64,000 bases of DNA from Loigolactobacillus binensis (GTDB lineage Bacteria > Bacillota > Bacilli > Lactobacillales > Lactobacillaceae): contig NZ_BJDN01000008.1 of NCBI RefSeq assembly GCF_005405165.1, positions 1-64,000 of the forward strand, read 5' to 3'. How positions within the stretch are numbered: position 1 is the first letter of the stretch; the number at the start of each line of letters is the position of its first letter. This document shows positions 24,263-32,698 of this stretch, in pieces. The position numbers were made by a program, and so were the translations under genes. The notes below the pieces were generated by a model. The model searched no databases. It was not told where the DNA came from and saw only the letters and a list, made by a program, of their open reading frames with translations.

Positions 24263-25228
24263 ATGTCAACTCAAGAAAAATTATTAACGCTTTTATTAGA
24301 ACAACCGACTAAATACCTTTCAGGTGAGCAATTAGGTCAACAGTTAGGTATTTCACGCACCGCCGTTTGGAAAGCAATTCAGGCCTTAAAGACCGCGGGT
24401 TACCAATTAGAAACCAAACCGCACCAAGGTTATCGTTACCGACCAACTGATTTGTTAAGTGCGCCTGTAATTCGCCAAACTCTGAATGCGGCTTTAAAAA
24501 CATTACCACTAAATATTTATCAACAATTACCTTCCACCAATCAAACGGCTAAAAAGGCAGCGGCCGATAATTTGGCCACGCCACAGGTATTCATTGCCGA
24601 TCAACAAACTGCTGGCTACGGCCGTTACGGACGGACCTTTGTTTCGCCTGAACAAAAAGGGATCTATTTGTCCCTTTTACTTCAACCAACACAACCACTA
24701 GCTGATGTTGGTTTATTGACCACCGCCGTAGCCACCGCTGTTTTTCGAGCAATCAAAGACACTACAGGCATTGAAGTTGATATTAAGTGGGTCAATGATC
24801 TGTATTATCAAGGTAAAAAAATCTGCGGTATTTTGTCGGAAGCAATCACAGATTTTGAAAGCCAGCAAATCAGTCACCTTGTGATCGGAATCGGTTTAAA
24901 TTTTGCTGCTTCCGCAACCATTCCCACTGCGTTGCAGGCTAAAGTGGGTGCTCTTTTTCAGGGGCAACCACCGTTGACACGCAACCAATTGATTGGTGCT
25001 ATTCTAAATCAATTTTTCGATCTTTTTCAAACTTATCAAAATGGTGCCTTCTTAACCGAATATCGTGCGCACTCCCTATTACTGGGTCATCAAGTTAGCC
25101 TGCAGCAAGGTCAGCAAACCGTTATGGGCACAGTGACCGACATCAATAACAACGGTGAATTAGTACTGACCACTGCTACCGGTCCGCAAACCTTTAGTTC
25201 CGGTGAAGTCACAAAAGTTAATTTTTAA
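24263..25228 (+). CDS. birA: Biotin-[acetyl-CoA carboxylase] ligase / biotin repressor BirA
   Basis: A 321-residue bifunctional protein. Residues 1-65 are an HTH (GEQLGQQLGISRTAVWKAIQALKTAGY) that makes it a group II BirA able to repress biotin genes. The ligase domain (about 80-265) has STNQTAKKAA, the biotinyl-adenylate loop QTAGYGRYGRTFVSP (GRGRR-type), and KWVNDLYYQGKKICGILSE with the catalytic lysine. The C-terminal SH3-like domain is about 270-321. It attaches biotin to carrier proteins. No biotin synthesis or transport gene is in the window. Confidence 0.95.
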   Translation: MSTQEKLLTLLLEQPTKYLSGEQLGQQLGISRTAVWKAIQALKTAGYQLETKPHQGYRYRPTDLLSAPVIRQTLNAALKTLPLNIYQQLPSTNQTAKKAAADNLATPQVFIADQQTAGYGRYGRTFVSPEQKGIYLSLLLQPTQPLADVGLLTTAVATAVFRAIKDTTGIEVDIKWVNDLYYQGKKICGILSEAITDFESQQISHLVIGIGLNFAASATIPTALQAKVGALFQGQPPLTRNQLIGAILNQFFDLFQTYQNGAFLTEYRAHSLLLGHQVSLQQGQQTVMGTVTDINNNGELVLTTATGPQTFSSGEVTKVNF

Positions 25229-25332
25229 ACCGGTCAAGTGTCAAAGTGGCAAGGGCTCTCCCGCACGTGTTAAGCTGAAAGCATGAAGTAACCTTAATCT
25301 AAAACAACCGCTAATCTGAGGAGGTAACGCCT

Positions 25333-26433
25333 ATGACCACAACAGCTTTTACTGATTTAAAAACTTTACTCACTGAACTCGATCAAGGCCCGTTCGTCTC
25401 TCTTTATTTTCAAATGGCGCCGGCCCGCCAAGCCGCTAAAAATCGCTTGATCATCAAGCAACTTTATAAAACGGCGGCTAGTCAGTTTAGTGAGTCTTTC
25501 CCAGATCTAGCTTGGCAACCTTATGAACGTCAATTAACCCCATTACTGACCGATATTCCGTACTGGCAAGATGAATTGCCAACTAGCTTTGGAATCATTA
25601 CCAGCGCGGCCCACACTACCTTGTTGCGGCTTGACACCGCGGTTGAACCACAAGCATGCGTCAGTAGTTGGCCTAATTTACTGCCACAAATTGCCGCCCA
25701 ACAATTAGCCTATAATTTTGATTTATTATGTTTAAATCAGGATAGCTTTCAGCTCTATCAAGTTGAAGCCGGCAACGCTAATTTGATCACCTTACCAGAA
25801 ACCGCACCGACCACGCTACAGCAAGCGTTAGGCACGGAGATCAGCGGTGGTGATCTTAACTTCCATGCGCACACTGGCGGTAATGGTGGTCACGTCAGTT
25901 ATCACGGCCATAACACGATTGATGCTGAAAAAGAGATCGATCACCGTAATTACTATCAGGCCGTAGCAGACTATTTCCAGAAAGTAACGGCTAAACGCCA
26001 ACGTGCACTGATTCTATTCGCCTTACCAGAAAATCAAAGTCTATTTCGCCAGTTGGCTAAAAATCCTTATTTAGCTGAGCATTTAACGCTTGAGCGATCA
26101 CCACTTAATTTAAGTCAAAGTGAACTCACCGCGGCAATCAAACCACTACAAGCAAAGTGGCAGACTGAGTTGTTAGCGATCGTCAGTGAGCGTTATGAAC
26201 TTGCGATCAATCAAAAATTGATCACTGCTGACCACGAAGAACTGCGGACTGCTGCCCTAGCCGGTCAAATCGATACCTTATTGATTAATCAAACCCAATT
26301 AACGGCTCCTGTTGCGGATTGGCTGTTGGAAATCTGTGATCAAACCTTGCGTTACCAAGGACGAGTTCGAATTTTCCCGGCGGCTGATTATCCTGCCACC
26401 GAAGCAATAACAGCAATTAAGCGTTATCGCTAA
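25333..26433 (+). CDS. baeRF-type protein (bacterial release-factor-like fold, family 6)
   Basis: A 366-residue cytoplasmic protein. The overall plan (N-terminal FVSLYFQM domain, central FDLLCLNQDSFQLYQVEAG, the His/Gly-rich loop FHAHTGGNGGHVSYHGHN near residues 177-194, then DHRNYYQAVADYFQKV and a C-terminal IDTLLINQ region) matches the bacterial archaeo-eukaryotic release factor families, which share a fold with eRF1/Pelota domains 2-3 and are of unknown function, possibly in ribosome rescue or stress. Family assignment is from memory and is moderately sure. ATG follows GAGGAGG. A terminator follows. Confidence 0.72.
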   Translation: MTTTAFTDLKTLLTELDQGPFVSLYFQMAPARQAAKNRLIIKQLYKTAASQFSESFPDLAWQPYERQLTPLLTDIPYWQDELPTSFGIITSAAHTTLLRLDTAVEPQACVSSWPNLLPQIAAQQLAYNFDLLCLNQDSFQLYQVEAGNANLITLPETAPTTLQQALGTEISGGDLNFHAHTGGNGGHVSYHGHNTIDAEKEIDHRNYYQAVADYFQKVTAKRQRALILFALPENQSLFRQLAKNPYLAEHLTLERSPLNLSQSELTAAIKPLQAKWQTELLAIVSERYELAINQKLITADHEELRTAALAGQIDTLLINQTQLTAPVADWLLEICDQTLRYQGRVRIFPAADYPATEAITAIKRYR

Positions 26434-26447
26434 ATTTTAAATCTGAT

Positions 26448-26478
26448 CGTCTAACGTCAAATCGTTAGGCGTTTTTTT
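26448..26478 (+). terminator. Terminator after the baeRF-type gene
   Basis: A CGTCTAACG/CGTTAGGCG stem with one G-T pair, loop TCAAAT, then TTTTTTT. Confidence 0.9.
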
Positions 26479-26591
26479 AGTTTAAGTAATTCTTAATATC
26501 GCTTAATTTCCCCTTAGATTACGCTGCATCGCTGGGAAGTCTTTCAATTTGATTACGATTCCCAACTTTTCGGCGCAAATAAAATTCAATC

Positions 26592-26600
26592 TGTTATAAT
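26592..26600 (+). promoter_or_regulatory. Extended -10 promoter for the PBP1A gene
   Basis: A consensus TATAAT (26595-26600) preceded by CTGT, so TG lies in the extended -10 region. No -35 match. It is about 34 bases before the start. Confidence 0.5.
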
Positions 26601-26633
26601 ACCTAAGAGTATTTAGATTTTTAAGGTGGGATG

Positions 26634-29162
26634 ATGTTGAAAGACCATAGATCTAGAACTGATCAGCGCCAACAAAAAAAGCCTGATGGGTTCTTTCCGC
26701 GGTTAGGTCACATATTGGGCCAAATATGGCATTACATAAAACGGCGGCTGAGTTTTCCAGACGTCACACTAAAAGAAACAGCCACGACCAAGGAAGCAAT
26801 TATATATTACTTTGATATTAGTATTAGTGTCATTCGTAGTCTATTGCTCCATTTATTGGCATTTGGTTTAGTTGTCGGCGCACTAGGTCTAGGACTAGGA
26901 CTGGGTTACTTTGCTTCACTGATCAGTCACGACAACATTCCGAGTTATACAACTATGAAAAATGAGATCAATAGTGGCTATGAAGCTTCTAATCTCTACT
27001 TTGCCAATAATGTACGGCTAGGATCGATGCGCACTAATTTAGTCAGTGAATCTGTTTCGATCAATCAAATTTCGCCTAACCTGACAAAGGCGATCACTTC
27101 AACTGAAGACCAGTATTTCTATCAGCATAAAGGAATTGTACCTAAGTCAGTCTTTCGGGCACTTTTATCCAGCTTAACAGGCATTGGGGCCGCAACCGGT
27201 GGCTCGACACTAACGCAGCAATTAGTCAAAATGCAGATCTTAAACTCGGAAACGACCTTTAAACGTAAGGCGACTGAAATTTTATTGGCTTTGCGTGTTG
27301 ATAAATACTTTTCGAAAACTGAGATCTTACAGGCTTATTTAAATGCTGCAACTTTTGGCCGTAACAATAAAGGCCAAAATGTGGCGGGTGTGCAACAAGC
27401 AGCAGAAGGCTTATTCGGTGTTCCAGCAAGCCAAGTTAATTTAGCTCAGGCTGCCTTTATTGCTGGTTTACCGCAAAGTCCTTCAGTTTATACACCCTAT
27501 ACCAATACCGGCAGGTTGAAGAAAAATATTACTTACGGTTTAGAGCGTAAAGATACGGTACTCTTCCGGATGTACCGTGATAATAAAATTAGTTATCACG
27601 CTTATCAAGCCGCTAAAAAATATGACTTAACCAAGGACTTTTTACCTCGAGCTAAGAATTCTCAGCAAAGTATTAAATATGGTTATGTTTATAACTTACT
27701 GACTTCTCAGGCAGAGACCATTATCAAAAAACAATTGTACCAAGCCGATGGTTTGTCGGCTAAAAAGGTCAATAAAGACGGCGCCCTTTCAGAACAGTAC
27801 GATCAACAGGCAGAGCAATTGTTGGCCAACCGTGGTTACCATATTTACAGTACGATCAATAAGCCAATCTACAATGCCATGCAACAAGTTGTTAAACAAC
27901 AGGGTTCAACTTTGGGGCAAACTTATTACGATACAACCACTGATGCCAATGGTAACACCGTCAAAGTCAAAGAACCTGTACAAAACGGAAGTGTCTTACT
28001 GAATAACAAAACTGGAGCTATTCTTGGTTTTATCGGCGGGCGTAATTACTCTAGTAGTCAATTAAATCATGCGTTTGACACCATGCGCTCACCAGGATCA
28101 TCTATCAAACCTTTGGCTGTTTATGCACCTGCCATCGAGCGCAAACTTATTGGGTCCGAAACTAAATTGGCTGATTTCAAAGTCAACTTTAACGGTTATA
28201 AACCAACTGACTATGGTTCAACCATCCAAAACCGTTTCATCAATGCACGTGAGGCCTTAAAGGAATCGTATAATATTCCGGCCATTAATCTCTATAATCA
28301 AGTTCGTAAACAAGGCTCTGTCAAACCTTATCTAGAAAAAATGGGGATTACGACTTTGACCAGTAATGATTATAAAAACCTAGGTTTGGCTCTAGGCGGA
28401 ACAGACTATGGGCTTACTGTTGCCGATGAAGCCAGTGCCTACTCTACCCTTTCCAACAACGGTAACCATACTGATTCATATGTGATCAATAAAATTACGG
28501 ATGCCAATGGTAAGGTTATTTATCAACATAAAGCTAAAACAACCAAAGTTTATTCGGCCGCAACAGCTTACATTACATCAAACATGATGCATTCTGTTGT
28601 AACCAGTGGGACAGCTAGCCAAATTCCTAGCCAAACCTTGTTTGACACCACTAATTTGGTCGGCAAAACTGGGACCTCAAATGATAACCGGGATAGTTGG
28701 TTTGTAGGTAGTACCCCAACGGTCACCTTAGCCACTTGGACTGGTTATGATAACTACAACGGTTCTTCATATAATTTAACCGATTCATCCAGTGAGATCA
28801 CCAATCAATTTTGGTCTAACTTAGCTAACGCTGTTTATACAGCCGATAGCAAAGTAATGGGCACTACCAAAACACGTAAAAAGCCTAGTGGCGTCACCAC
28901 GGCTTCTGTCGTCAAAGCGACTGGCCAACTACCTGGCAGTTTGACGGTCAGTGGTTCTTCCGTTTCTGCTAGTGGAACGTTGGTTAAATCTTACTATAAT
29001 GGCTGGCAACCAACTACTACCAAGGAAAAATTCGGGATCGGTGGTACTGCGGCTAATTACGCGACTTTCTGGAAGAATTATTTAAGTGGTAATAATGCCG
29101 ATGGTGCACTTTATGGTGGCGAAGTTACTTCTAGTACTAGTAGCACCACTTCTACTGAATAA
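26634..29162 (+). CDS. pbp1A: Penicillin-binding protein 1A, bifunctional transglycosylase/transpeptidase
   Basis: An 842-residue class A PBP that polymerises and crosslinks peptidoglycan. Cytoplasmic tail 1-65, membrane segment about 66-98, glycosyltransferase domain about 140-320 (STEDQYFYQHKGI with catalytic Glu; GGSTLTQQLVK), transpeptidase domain about 440-720 with SSIK (Ser near 490), SYN (near 545) and KTGTS (near 678). A Ser/Thr-rich tail follows. Starts ATG 26631, ATG 26634 and TTG 26637 are all possible; GGTGG ends at 26629. It is transcribed alone between terminators. Confidence 0.95.
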   Translation: MLKDHRSRTDQRQQKKPDGFFPRLGHILGQIWHYIKRRLSFPDVTLKETATTKEAIIYYFDISISVIRSLLLHLLAFGLVVGALGLGLGLGYFASLISHDNIPSYTTMKNEINSGYEASNLYFANNVRLGSMRTNLVSESVSINQISPNLTKAITSTEDQYFYQHKGIVPKSVFRALLSSLTGIGAATGGSTLTQQLVKMQILNSETTFKRKATEILLALRVDKYFSKTEILQAYLNAATFGRNNKGQNVAGVQQAAEGLFGVPASQVNLAQAAFIAGLPQSPSVYTPYTNTGRLKKNITYGLERKDTVLFRMYRDNKISYHAYQAAKKYDLTKDFLPRAKNSQQSIKYGYVYNLLTSQAETIIKKQLYQADGLSAKKVNKDGALSEQYDQQAEQLLANRGYHIYSTINKPIYNAMQQVVKQQGSTLGQTYYDTTTDANGNTVKVKEPVQNGSVLLNNKTGAILGFIGGRNYSSSQLNHAFDTMRSPGSSIKPLAVYAPAIERKLIGSETKLADFKVNFNGYKPTDYGSTIQNRFINAREALKESYNIPAINLYNQVRKQGSVKPYLEKMGITTLTSNDYKNLGLALGGTDYGLTVADEASAYSTLSNNGNHTDSYVINKITDANGKVIYQHKAKTTKVYSAATAYITSNMMHSVVTSGTASQIPSQTLFDTTNLVGKTGTSNDNRDSWFVGSTPTVTLATWTGYDNYNGSSYNLTDSSSEITNQFWSNLANAVYTADSKVMGTTKTRKKPSGVTTASVVKATGQLPGSLTVSGSSVSASGTLVKSYYNGWQPTTTKEKFGIGGTAANYATFWKNYLSGNNADGALYGGEVTSSTSSTTSTE

Positions 29163-29170
29163 AATAGCAA

Positions 29171-29204
29171 AAAAATAAACCTCAGAATGAGGTTTATTTT
29201 TTTT
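29171..29204. terminator. Bidirectional terminator between PBP1A and ccpA
   Basis: AAAATAAACCTC/GAGGTTTATTTT perfect 12-bp stem with loop AGAAT and T tracts on both strands. Confidence 0.92.
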
Positions 29205-29208
29205 GTCA

Positions 29209-30210
29209 TTATTTGGTGGTTCCCCGTTCGACAATCCCATAAGGTAAGAGAATTGTTTGGTTATCAACGTCTTCTTTATTCATCATCTTAGTCAGAAGCC
29301 GCATTGCCACAGCCCCAATATCGTACAAAGGTTGGGTAATTGAGCTCATCTTGGGCCGTGAAATTTCGGTTAACTTGGAGTCATTGCTAGTGATCAGTTC
29401 AAAATCATCCGGAATATTGACGCCGTCATCACCAGCACCGTTCAGCAACCCAATGGCCAATTCATCATCACCAATAACGGCAGCAGTTGCGCCGGCAGCT
29501 TTGACCCGATCCCAAATCGCTTCACCAGCTTTATAGCTATACTCAGTTTCAAACACTAAATTAGGATCATAAGCAATTTTAGCCTGCGTCAAAGCCTTCT
29601 TGTACCCTTTCAACCGATATTGACCATTGATCGGTTCACTTAAACTCCCTGTGACAAAAGCGATCTTTTGATTACCGTGACGCACTAAGGTACTAGTAGC
29701 TTCTTCAATTGCTTCAACATAGTCAATATTGACACTCGCCACTTGTTCATCAGCATCAACAGAACCAGCTAAAACGATCGGCGTTTTTGAACGGGCAAAT
29801 TCAGCGCGAATACTGTCAGTGATCTGATTACCCATGAAAATAACCCCATCAACCTGTTTAGCCAATAATGTATTCAGCACTTGAATTTCTTTTTGACCGT
29901 TTTCATCTGAATTCGCCAAAATAATGTTGTATTTATACATGGTCGCTACGTCATCGATCCCGCGTGCTAATGACGAAAAATAAATATTCGTCACATCAGG
30001 AATGATCACGCCAACAGTTGTGGTTTTTTTGCTGGCCAAACCGCGGGCGACTGCATTAGGTCGGTAATCTAAACGATCGATCACTTCTAACACTTTTTTT
30101 CTAGTCGCTGGTTTGACGTTAGGGTTACCGTTCACAACACGTGAGACGGTTGCCATCGAGACGCTGGCCTCACGCGCAACGTCATAAATTGTGATGGTCT
30201 GTTTGTCCAT
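29209..30210 (-). CDS. ccpA: Catabolite control protein A
   Basis: A 333-residue LacI-family regulator, master of carbon catabolite control with HPr-Ser-P as corepressor. The N-terminal HTH is ITIYDVAREASVSMATVSRVVNG (residues 5-27), with the hinge NAVARGLASKKT; the core has VGVIIPDVTNIYFSSLARGIDD, and the C-terminal IGAVAMRLLTKMM helix is the family's HPr-contacting region. The divergent pepQ neighbour is the classical lactobacillus arrangement. ATG at 30210 has CGAGG 10 bases upstream; an upstream frame extension lacks a ribosome site. Confidence 0.97.
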   Translation of the reverse strand: MDKQTITIYDVAREASVSMATVSRVVNGNPNVKPATRKKVLEVIDRLDYRPNAVARGLASKKTTTVGVIIPDVTNIYFSSLARGIDDVATMYKYNIILANSDENGQKEIQVLNTLLAKQVDGVIFMGNQITDSIRAEFARSKTPIVLAGSVDADEQVASVNIDYVEAIEEATSTLVRHGNQKIAFVTGSLSEPINGQYRLKGYKKALTQAKIAYDPNLVFETEYSYKAGEAIWDRVKAAGATAAVIGDDELAIGLLNGAGDDGVNIPDDFELITSNDSKLTEISRPKMSSITQPLYDIGAVAMRLLTKMMNKEDVDNQTILLPYGIVERGTTK

Positions 30211-30261
30211 TATTAAATTCCTCGCTTTGTTTTCATTAATTTTCATAGAATTACCTTTTCT

Positions 30262-30290
30262 AATTTAACAAAGTTTGTAAATAAATGCAA
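30262..30290 (-). promoter_or_regulatory. ccpA promoter
   Basis: Minus strand TTGCAT (30285-30290), 17-base spacer, TAAATT (30262-30267), about 55 bases before the ccpA start. Confidence 0.65.
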
Positions 30291-30299
30291 GCGTTTTAA
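30285..30299. promoter_or_regulatory. cre site in the ccpA-pepQ intergenic region
   Basis: ATGCAAGCGTTTTAA fits WTGNAANCGNWNNCA with a single mismatch and overlaps the ccpA -35 element, consistent with autoregulation known for ccpA in lactobacilli. Confidence 0.75.
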
Positions 30300-30378
30300 A
30301 TGCTTTTTTCATAAAACTTACATAAGAGTTTTCATAATATAAGTCAAGTGTAATTGAAAATTTTATCGCAACTAATTA

Positions 30379-30387
30379 TGCTATACT
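30379..30387 (+). promoter_or_regulatory. Extended -10 promoter for pepQ
   Basis: TGCTATACT, 32 bases before the pepQ start; no clear -35 at 17 bases. The divergent cre lies about 80 bases upstream. Confidence 0.5.
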
Positions 30388-30418
30388 AAAATGGAATCAA
30401 GAAAGGATGATTACTTTA

Positions 30419-31519
30419 ATGAGTCATTTACAAAATCTACAAAACTGGTTAGCAACTAATCATTATGACGTTGCCTATATCAGTAATCCTACTAATGTTG
30501 CTTATTTCTCTGGTTTCTTTGCTGATCCTGAAGAACGAATTCAAGCGCTGTTAGTTTTTCCTGATCAAGCACCATTTTATTTTGGTCCCCAACTTGAAGT
30601 CGAAGCAGTTAAGGCCAGCGGCTGGACCTATCCGGCTTACGGTTACCTTGATCATGAAGATGCCTTCGCATTGATTGCGGCCCAAGTCAAAGCACGGCAG
30701 GCACAACCAAAAAATTGGGCAATTGAAAAAGATGATCTTTCCTTTGGACGCTATGAAGTTTTGCAACAAGCCTTTCCAGATGCTGCTTTCCCTGGTGACG
30801 CAAGTCGGTTTATTGAACAGGCCAAATTATTTAAAACGCCTGATGAAATTGCCGAAATGGTTGCCGCTGGTAAAGAAGCCGACTATGCTTTTGAAGTTGG
30901 TTTTAAGGCCATTCAGGCTGGCCGAACTGAACAAGAAGTCGTCGCGGAAATTGAATATGCCTTAATGAAACGCGGCGTCATGCAAATGAGTTTTGATACT
31001 ATTGTCCAGGCCGGTGCTGATGCTGCTGACCCTCACGAGGGCCCTAAAGCTACTAAAATTCAACCTAATCAATTAATCCTTTTTGATTTAGGAACTGTCC
31101 ACAATGGTTATATGAGTGACGCAACCCGAACAGTTGCTTTTGGTCAACCTGATGATAAAGCTTTGGACATTCACAAGGTTTGTCTAGAAGCACAATTAAC
31201 GGCACAAGCAGCAGCTAAGCCTGGCTTAACCGCTGCTGAACTCGACCACATTGCTCGACACGTGATCGACAAAGCGGGTTATGGGGAATATTTCATCCAC
31301 CGTTTAGGTCATGGTATTGGAACTTCCACACACGAGTTTCCTTCAATTATGGAAGGTAACAACATGGAATTACAACCTGGTATGTGCTTCTCCATTGAAC
31401 CGGGGATCTATATTCCTGGCGTGGCCGGTGTCCGCATTGAAGATTGTATTCACATCACCGCAACTGGTAATGAACCCTTTACTCATACGCCTAAAGAGCT
31501 GCAATACATCAAAAACTAA
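30419..31519 (+). CDS. pepQ: Xaa-Pro dipeptidase PepQ
   Basis: A 366-residue M24B metallopeptidase that cleaves Xaa-Pro dipeptides. The N-terminal creatinase-like domain (1-125) precedes the pita-bread domain with the five dinuclear metal ligands: LFDLGTVHNGYMSDATRTVAFG (two Asp), HRLGHGIGTSTHEFP (His), SIEPGIYIPG (Glu) and GVRIEDCIHI (Glu). ATG at 30419 is chosen since the ribosome site AAAGGA lies 11 bases upstream; the earlier in-frame ATG at 30407 overlaps it. It is divergent from ccpA. Confidence 0.95.
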   Translation: MSHLQNLQNWLATNHYDVAYISNPTNVAYFSGFFADPEERIQALLVFPDQAPFYFGPQLEVEAVKASGWTYPAYGYLDHEDAFALIAAQVKARQAQPKNWAIEKDDLSFGRYEVLQQAFPDAAFPGDASRFIEQAKLFKTPDEIAEMVAAGKEADYAFEVGFKAIQAGRTEQEVVAEIEYALMKRGVMQMSFDTIVQAGADAADPHEGPKATKIQPNQLILFDLGTVHNGYMSDATRTVAFGQPDDKALDIHKVCLEAQLTAQAAAKPGLTAAELDHIARHVIDKAGYGEYFIHRLGHGIGTSTHEFPSIMEGNNMELQPGMCFSIEPGIYIPGVAGVRIEDCIHITATGNEPFTHTPKELQYIKN

Positions 31520-31526
31520 TGGCATC

Positions 31527-31562
31527 AAAAATGCCCCAGCCATAATGGCCGGGGCATTTTTA
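31527..31562. terminator. Bidirectional terminator between pepQ and the YtxH gene
   Basis: AAAATGCCCC/GGGGCATTTT stem with inner GCC/GGC around ATAAT. Confidence 0.92.
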
Positions 31563-31571
31563 ACACCTAAT

Positions 31572-32018
31572 TTATTCATCCGTAGCATTGCTATCAGCAC
31601 TTGTTGGTGCTTCACTAGCAGCAGGTGCCTCGCTAGTTGGTTCATCCGCGTTCTTTGCCTCCGCAAAAGCACTTTGACCTTCAAGATTGATATCAGCATA
31701 GTCCGCAGTATCATTAACATGACTGTGCAGATCAGCTGCCTCATCTTTGGCTTCAGCAGCCGTTGCTTTCACTTGATCAGCCGCACTGGAAGCCGTTTCG
31801 CTTAAATCGTCAAAGGTATCACCGGCAATATCAGTAAACTCATCTGCGGTTTCATCCGCAAAATCTGCATAATCAGCTGCTTTATCACGAAATTCGTTAA
31901 CTTTACGTGCCAAATTGTCTTTTAATTCATCACTAGATTCTGGGGCTAACAAACGAGTTGCTGCAAACGCAGCCGCACCACCTAGTAAGAATCCAAATAG
32001 AAAATGTCCTTTTGCCAT
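31572..32018 (-). CDS. YtxH domain protein
   Basis: A 148-residue protein with one N-terminal membrane segment (FLFGFLLGGAAAFAATRLLA, residues 6-25), an LLAPESSDELKDNL YtxH box, then a long Ala/Asp/Glu-rich amphipathic stretch that looks coiled-coil, and an acidic Ser/Thr/Ala tail. YtxH proteins are general-stress-associated in B. subtilis and have no known biochemical role. The start overlaps the stop of the DUF948 gene by one base (TAATG), so the pair is coupled. ATG follows AGGGAG. Confidence 0.85.
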   Translation of the reverse strand: MAKGHFLFGFLLGGAAAFAATRLLAPESSDELKDNLARKVNEFRDKAADYADFADETADEFTDIAGDTFDDLSETASSAADQVKATAAEAKDEAADLHSHVNDTADYADINLEGQSAFAEAKNADEPTSEAPAASEAPTSADSNATDE

Positions 32019-32485
32019 TATAAATCGCTCCCTTGTTGTGTTTTATCATTAGAATCAGTTGCTTTATTTTGGCGCCGCTTCCGATAGAAACGAAACGCAC
32101 TAGCACCAAAGCGACTAAGCGCTGAGGCCTTAGCTGTTGTTACACCAGCATCGTTTATTTTATCCACTAAGTTATGACTTGCCTCATTAAGGTCAGAAAC
32201 ACTGGCCCCTAGATCACCTGCTGCTTGGAATACCGGATCTAAATTAGCAACCTTGCCATTAACGTCATCTAATAAAACGTTAGCCTTCGTCAGTAGACCT
32301 TCTACTTCCTTTGATAAATTGTCCACATCTTCCGTCACAACCGTTACTGTTCGTGTTGCCTCATTAACTGTTGTTTGAATTTCAGTCATCACTTTAGTTA
32401 CGCGCCGCAAAAGCATGACCAACGCAACCACTAAAATTAGAAAAGCGACGGCGGCAATTAGCCCAGCAATTTCACCACCAGTCAT
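32018..32485 (-). CDS. DUF948 membrane protein
   Basis: A 155-residue protein. The N-terminal membrane helix (GLIAAVAFLILVVALVMLL, residues 7-25) is followed by a long heptad-like region (VTKVMTEIQTTVNEATRTVTVVTEDVDNLSKEVEGLLTKANVLLDDVNGK...), as in DUF948 proteins, and a basic C-terminus (FRFYRKRRQNK). DUF948-YtxH pairs are common in Firmicutes and probably act together at the membrane in stress; the function is unknown. ATG follows GGAGG. The 5' leader (32486-32580) has two hairpins. Confidence 0.85.
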   Translation of the reverse strand: MTGGEIAGLIAAVAFLILVVALVMLLRRVTKVMTEIQTTVNEATRTVTVVTEDVDNLSKEVEGLLTKANVLLDDVNGKVANLDPVFQAAGDLGASVSDLNEASHNLVDKINDAGVTTAKASALSRFGASAFRFYRKRRQNKATDSNDKTQQGSDL

Positions 32486-32511
32486 AGCATAGCCTCCTCT
32501 ATTATTTAATC

Positions 32512-32531
32512 AGTGAGCTAAGAACAGCTCA
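32512..32531 (-). repeat. Hairpin in the leader of the DUF948-YtxH operon
   Basis: GTGAGCT/AGCTCAC perfect 7-bp stem, loop of 6 bases, lying between promoter and ribosome site. There is no T tract, so it is not a terminator. A weaker hairpin (GGTCAG/CTGATC) lies at about 32545-32562. Confidence 0.5.
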
Positions 32532-32585
32532 CCCTAATGTGCAGGGGTCAGCAAACCTGATCATGCAAGCACATCTAATGTTTTT

Positions 32586-32614
32586 AGGATAGCATCATTT
32601 AGCGCTTTCTTCAA
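32586..32614 (-). promoter_or_regulatory. Promoter of the DUF948-YtxH operon
   Basis: Minus strand TTGAAG (32609-32614), 17-base spacer, TATCCT (32586-32591). Confidence 0.6.
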
Positions 32615-32630
32615 CGATTGTCCATGTAAT

Positions 32631-32660
32631 TTGGCATCTTTAAGTTTTTTTTGCTACACT
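32631..32660 (+). promoter_or_regulatory. Promoter of the MscS-type gene
   Basis: TTGGCA, 18-base spacer, TACACT with TGC in the extended -10 position, about 39 bases before the start. Confidence 0.6.
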
Positions 32661-32698
32661 AAGACCAGAATATTAGAAATTAGGTGGAGATTTTGGCG

